A DNA stretch of 64,000 bases, taken from Isoetes taiwanensis. Lineage: Eukaryota > Streptophyta > Lycopodiopsida > Isoetales > Isoetaceae. The notes under the pieces were generated by a model. That model was given only the letters and a program-made list of their open reading frames with translations. It ran no database searches and was not told the DNA's origin. Each line of letters begins with the position of its first letter. The first letter of the stretch is position 1. Shown piece after piece: positions 59,923 through 64,000 of this stretch. Location: NCBI GenBank assembly GCA_021234155.1, contig JAJEKV010000002.1:5864025-5928024 (forward strand), in the 5' to 3' direction. A program made the translations under genes and the position numbers.

Positions 59923-60425
59923 CTACTCATTGTTCTCCAAATAGTTTCTGATGTCAAACTGCCAATCCAAATCGTTTTCATGAAAAGCAATCAAGTTAGT
60001 AACATAATCAGTTAATCCCTCTTGATCCTCATGTTCAAACAAAGCATAAGGTAAATATGAACTTGGATTTTCAACTAAATTTACCACCTTGACAGTAATA
60101 TTATAAGCCTGAACCTTGCAAGCCCATCTACATAAATTAGCCTTTGGTTGTTTTTTTTCAAACAGAAGAGATAAAGGATTTTGCTTCATGTAAACTTGAG
60201 TGTGATTGTTTTGCAAAAGATGACCTTGTCTATCTATTAGGAACATTAATGCAGCTGCACTCTTCTCGTCTGGATATCTCAACTCAGTGTCAGACCACAT
60301 CTTGCTGGCAAAAGAGATAACATGGTCCTCCTGGAGTAATGACACACCAATTGCCTTTTTTGTGACATTGATGTAATCTTTAAAGGGTTTTTCAAGGTCT
60401 GGGGGTTTTAGTAATATAGAATGAC
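59923..60425 (-). pseudogene. Ordinary Ty3 RNase H of the Tat-like element, first catalytic Asp replaced
   Basis: The domain is read through DLEKPFKDY, AIGVSLLQED, HVISFASKMWSDTELRYPDE and LCRWACKVQAYNITVK. At the position of the usual DAS motif it has a non-acidic NVT. Loss of catalysis in this domain, with an extra RNase H elsewhere, is known for Tat-type elements. The frame is open back to about 60425. Confidence 0.75.
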
Positions 60426-60572
60426 AGATAGCATTAATGATTGTATCAAAAGATTCTTGCTTTAAAGCCTCTATTTTATTCTCTCATTCTTTGAGAATTT
60501 TCCAACATTTGTGAATACTTTTTGTGGATACATTCTCAAAAAGCTGTTCTAGCAAGTCTTTTAGGAGGAACT

Positions 60573-61114
60573 TTAAAGCATTTTAAAAATACACACTTCA
60601 TTTCTAGATTTAGGCATAAAAAAAGACACCTCCTTTTTAGGCATAAAAGCAAATAATTTTTCCAGACAATCAAAGTGGTTTTTACAAGAAGTACCTAAGC
60701 AAAGATCATCCAAGAAAACACGAAATGCTGTTGGAGGCATATCCTTGAAGATAGTGTCCATGGCTCTCTGAAAGGTTGCTGATGCATTCATCAATCCAAA
60801 AGGCATTCTCCTCATTGCAAATGTTCCCCATGGTGTGATGAAAGAAGTCTTTGGCTGATCTTCTTATTTAATGCTTATTTGATTAAAACATGAGACACCA
60901 TCTATGAAAGAATAAATCTCTTTCCTTGCAACGACATGTAACACTTCTTCCAAGAAAGGCAAAGGGTAACAATCTTTGATAGTAGCCTTATTCAAATCCC
61001 TATAATCAATGCAAATTCTTATGGTTTTATTTTTCTTTTCAATAGGCACGCTGTAAGATAACCATTCTAGATTCACTATCTCTGTGATCACACCAGCGTC
61101 TTTCATTTTATATA
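60573..61114 (-). pseudogene. Reverse transcriptase of the Tat-like element
   Basis: The N-terminal half (61114-60864) has RICIDYRDLNKATIKDCYPL. The C-terminal half (60815-60573) has MPFGLMNASATFQRAMDTIF and FRVFLDDLCLG (FLDD box). A small gap with a frame change separates them near 60840. The N-terminal start is cut by the 61120-62475 insert; the linker helix resumes on the far side. Confidence 0.85.
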
Positions 61115-61382
61115 ATTCTGGGAAGGGACTCGCAAAGGACACAAAACCGGCCGACTACCAGAGAACTTCCTTACCTACAAGCCCAGCCGATGGGAAACGT
61201 CTAAATGTCGAGCAACATCGCAAACTACATAGCGAGAGGGAGAGACTATGTGCGCGAAGATAATAGAGCGTACATGTGGAGGCAGAAGGGCCAGAGAGTG
61301 CGGAGGCGTGGGCCTGACGAGAGGTATATTGACGAGCCAAGGACGGTAGAGGTAAATCAGCGGAGGTTGGAAGGTTAAAAAA

Positions 61383-62277
61383 AATTTGGACGAAAAAGGA
61401 TATTGCAGCCTGGAGAACCGAAGGAGATGGGTCCAAGGCAAAGCCGAAAAAAGCAGGACCTCAGACGATGGCGTAAAACCTGCAAGCAACACAAAGAACT
61501 CTAAAAAACACCCGTGAATGGTTAGAGAAAATCAAACATGTAGCAGAAATAAAGAGAGCACTATCCAATAGGGCGGAGAACAGCATCACCCAACGGGTGG
61601 AAAACAATTACATAAAAAGAAATATGCGTCACCCTCGAGGTGGAGATAAACAGCATCACCCGCAGGTGGAGATCATCACCCATAGGGTGGAGAAAAGCGT
61701 CACCCAACGGGTGGATAACAATCCATGTAAAAAGAAATATGCGTCACCCTCGAGGTGGAAATAAACAGCATTACCCGGAGGGTGGAGAAAAGCGTCACCC
61801 AGCGGGCGGAAGAAAAAATGATAAATAGAAATGTGCGTCACCATCTAGCCCGGTAAGAAAGGAAAACAAAATGACACACCTATGGCAAAAGCCACCCTAG
61901 GGTATACAAGTCAAATAGGCTTGTCATTCATCACAGCAGAAAACAAAAGAAATGTGCACAGGCAGTATAGAAGGGTCATCGTGATAAAAAATCCCACCCT
62001 TTCGGGTTTTCGAGGAAAACCCTAATGAGAAATGGTCACCAGCAACCTTGAATGTGTGGCCTGGAGAACCGAAGGAGATGGGTCGATGGCTAAGCCAAAA
62101 AAGCAGGACCTCTGAAGATGGCATAAAACCTGCAAGCAACACAAAGAACTCTAAAAAACACCCGTGAATGGTTAGAGAAAATCAAACATGTAGCAGAAAA
62201 AGAGAGCAGCACCCAATAGGGTGGAGAACAGCATCACCCAACGGGTGGAGAACAATTATGTAAAAAGAAATATGCTA
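61383..62277. repeat. ~215-bp direct repeat pair inside the insert
   Basis: GGAGAACCGAAGGAGATGGG through AACACCCGTGAATGGTTAGA and on to AGAAATATGC occurs at about 61410-61628 and 62063-62274, nearly identical. The block between them holds the GGGTGG minisatellite. Confidence 0.85.
61560..61845. repeat. Minisatellite CATCACCCnnnGGGTGGAGA
   Basis: About ten units of RYRTCACCC-n(2-5)-GGGTGGA, spaced 20-50 bp, are interleaved with ATAAAAAGAAATATGCGTCA. Each unit is a small inverted repeat (CACCC/GGGTG). Similar units recur near 62205-62255. Confidence 0.8.
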
Positions 62278-62480
62278 CATACGGATGGTCAAAACTGAAT
62301 AAAAACAATAGACGAACTCAAAATAACATATAAGGGCGGGTAGGGTGGGAAGCAACGGACAAGGAAAGAGATGCTGCTGTGAGAAGACGCCGATAACGAG
62401 CCACAAGAAGGACGAGCACATATATAGCTGCTTGTCCCTTCCCAGAATAACGATCCGATGGCTCGGATCGATGTTATTCT

Positions 62481-63172
62481 TCCTTGATTAGGCCAAGCAA
62501 AGATGCATTTATTCTCCTAAGCTTTTGCACAACAGGTTTCATGACTTCTTTGATCTTTATTTCAAACTCACACACTTCTTTATCAACACCAACCAGTTCA
62601 TTGTAATCTCAGGCAGACACATCTTTCTATTCATCAAAAAATTTAGTAACAAAAGACTCATCATCCTCTTTGAATAAATCCCCAACATATAAACTTCTAT
62701 CTTGACCCTTTTTATTCACTTTCACCTCTTTTACCTGTTTTTCCTCACTTGCATTGATTACCAAGATATGATAGAGTTGTTGCAGACCATCCCTTTCCAA
62801 GTCTTCTTCTTGAATTGCTTCCTCAGCTAAATATTCAAGTAGAACACTTCTGCACAATGCATCAGCCTTACAATTTTGCTCTCTTGGCACATGGCATAAT
62901 TTCCAAGACTTGAAGTTAGTTAATTCTCCCAAAGCTTTGTCTCTTAACAAAATCATGTCTTCATTTTTTGCTTGATATTCACCCAATATCTGTCTGCAAA
63001 CAAGCTGTGAATCTCCAAAGATAACAATCTCATTAATGTTCAAATTCTTGGATTCTTGAAGTTTTGCTATCAGGTATTCTGCCATGTTTGAGGTTATGTT
63101 TGCAAAAATTCTGCCTACTTTTGCAAGCAACCTATTAGAAGAATCTTTAAGAATAGCAGCAGAAGAGGCCAC
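62481..63172 (-). pseudogene. Additional RNase H domain, located between protease and RT
   Basis: The frame shows all four acidic positions. Asp lies in FDGGVSKR (63198-63175 area), Glu in SNMAEYLIAKL, Asp in IFGDSQLVCRQIL, and Asp in NCKADALCR. The domain is of the archaeal/plant-like RNase HI kind found as an extra domain in Tat elements. It is followed by a charged linker (about 62627-62481) that leads into the RT N-terminus. In the Tat arrangement I know best, this domain sits after the ordinary RNase H; here it sits before RT. A TAG at 63203-63205 separates it from the protease frame. Confidence 0.75.
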
Positions 63173-63205
63173 ATTTAATCTCTTTGAGACACCACCATCA
63201 AACTA

Positions 63206-63670
63206 CAAATAAGCAAAGTCTTCTCTTTTTGAGAGATTTACCTCTATAGGGAGTTCTAAGTTTGGCAACTGATCATTTATAGCTAGCTCATATTCTCCAC
63301 AGGGATTTGGTACCAGAATATCTTCTTCAATGAAATTCAAAGCTTCAAACTCTCCCACCTTATTGTAGAGTGTTACTCTCTTTTTACCATTCGAAATAGT
63401 GCACTCTCCTCTTGACCACATAGGTCTTGCATCTACTGTTGACAACCATTTCATTCCCAAGAGCAGATCATAAATATCTGACTTCTCATCTATTCCTTCA
63501 AAGGCAACAACCACAAAGTTAGCAGCAACAATTATCCCCTCAACATCAATTGGTATATTGCTAACTATTCCAATGGGGTTGATTTTGGTGTTTGAGAATG
63601 ATTTTAAGACCATCGGAGCCTTCTTGTCTATTTCAAGGCCACACAATCTCATAATGTGATGAGGCATCAC
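63206..63670 (-). pseudogene. Aspartic protease of the Tat-like element
   Basis: The frame shows NVMPHHIMRLCGLEID-type flap sequence, GIVSNIPIDVEGIIVAANF, and DIYDLLLGMKWLSTVDA, the (I/L)LGM(K/D)WL signature of Ty3 proteases. The catalytic loop (LLDG) lies just upstream, in another frame near 63690. It continues in one frame, apart from one TAG, into the additional RNase H. Confidence 0.75.
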
Positions 63671-63679
63671 ATTAAGTGG

Positions 63680-64000
63680 CGAGTTCCATCTAATAGGACT
63701 TTGGTTAGAACCTTTTTACCCATTCTAGCAGCACATGTAAAGGCTCCTGGATCATAGTATTTTTGAGTCAAAACATGCTCCTCAATATGATTTGTGAGAG
63801 CAAATTCATCTTTTTCTGTAGGATGGAGCTATTTTCAGTAGGGTTAGCAAGTCAACACTAATTTTCGAGTTCTTAAGCAAATATTCAAAATCCTCACTCT
63901 CTTTATCCCTTTTTAAGTATTTCTGACAAGGGGGAGGAGGTACAACCATATTTTGCTCAATTTCTTTGTGTCTCATAGCATTGACTTCCTCATTGACTCG
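63680..64000 (-). pseudogene. Pol N-terminal / late gag segment of the Tat-like element (edge-truncated)
   Basis: Frames read AMRHKEIEQNMVVPPPPC, ISVDLLTLLKIAPSYRK and, after a shift near 63830, EEHVLTQKYYDPGAFTCAAR. The spacer upstream of protease in Tat elements looks like this. It runs off the window. Confidence 0.6.

Larger units (their letters stand above)
61120..62475 (+). mobile_element. 1.36-kb LTR-like insert within the Tat-like element
   Basis: It is flanked by ATTCT on both sides (61115-61119 and 62476-62480). Removing the insert with one copy of the duplication restores the reading frame of the linker into RT, which fixes the boundaries. It is related to the repeats at 791-3535 (start, TTTCGGGTTTTCGAGGAAAA block, GAAGACGCCGATAA end block, TATATAG box near 62420). 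Near its right end, GATCCGA-TGGC-TCGGATC forms a stem. It contains no gene. Confidence 0.8.
58778..64000 (-). mobile_element. Tat-like Ty3 retrotransposon with two RNase H domains (runs off right edge)
   Basis: The minus-strand order is a pol N-terminal piece (64000-63680), aspartic protease (63670-63206), additional RNase H (63172-62627), a linker, then an unrelated insert (61120-62475). RT (61114-60573), ordinary RNase H (about 60420-59923), and integrase (59913-58778) follow. Two RNase H domains are the mark of the Tat/Ogre group. LTRs are not seen: one end lies beyond the window and the other was not identified. Confidence 0.8.

Overview
The window looks like a transposon-packed nuclear segment of a large-genome land plant. 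The evidence is Ty3 chromoviruses primed by initiator-methionine tRNA, a Tat-type Ty3 element with two RNase H domains, GT-AG introns, a foldback MITE, and almost no intact single-copy genes. A non-seed plant (fern, lycophyte or bryophyte type) would fit the DUF7869-like and HUH-Rep-like genes, but that is inference. I saw no tRNA, rRNA or CRISPR array.

Layout. 1-714: two in-phase exons of an unidentified host-type gene (minus strand). 791-3535: two head-to-tail LTR-like repeats whose relative is a 1.36-kb insert at 61120-62475. 3.6-8.5 kb: mostly non-coding, with small repeats. 8525-9984 plus 26144-26437: one hAT-like transposase gene (minus), split by a 16.2-kb Ty3 chromovirus (9985-26143) flanked by a near-perfect 5-bp target duplication. 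This retroelement has a + strand gag-pol, but its two LTRs are inverted relative to each other. Its right LTR carries a later 6.76-kb insertion (18087-24850) that encodes a Rep-like HUH endonuclease and has 57-bp direct terminal repeats. 26.4-28.2 kb: non-coding.

28.27-44.30 kb: a region bracketed by a 30-bp inverted sequence (28/30 identical). It holds a minus-strand DUF7869-like gene, a plus-strand ParB/sulfiredoxin-fold-like gene with an intron, and five clusters of an AAATTGGGC-n-GCCCAATTT palindrome lying between the genes and in introns. I regard this as the best candidate for an undescribed system: a large two-gene DNA element with iteron-like sites.

44556-57738: a second, decayed Ty3 chromovirus with direct LTRs and about 4.7 kb of non-retroviral sequence ahead of gag. 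58.7 kb to the right edge: a minus-strand Tat-type Ty3 element. Its catalytically complete extra RNase H lies between protease and reverse transcriptase, while the ordinary RNase H has lost its first Asp. A solo-LTR-like insertion splits it.

Most reading frames are broken. Comparison of repeat pairs shows many short indels in GC-rich CTG/CAG/CCGG contexts, so part of the apparent decay may be sequencing error. Coordinates of decayed domains are approximate.
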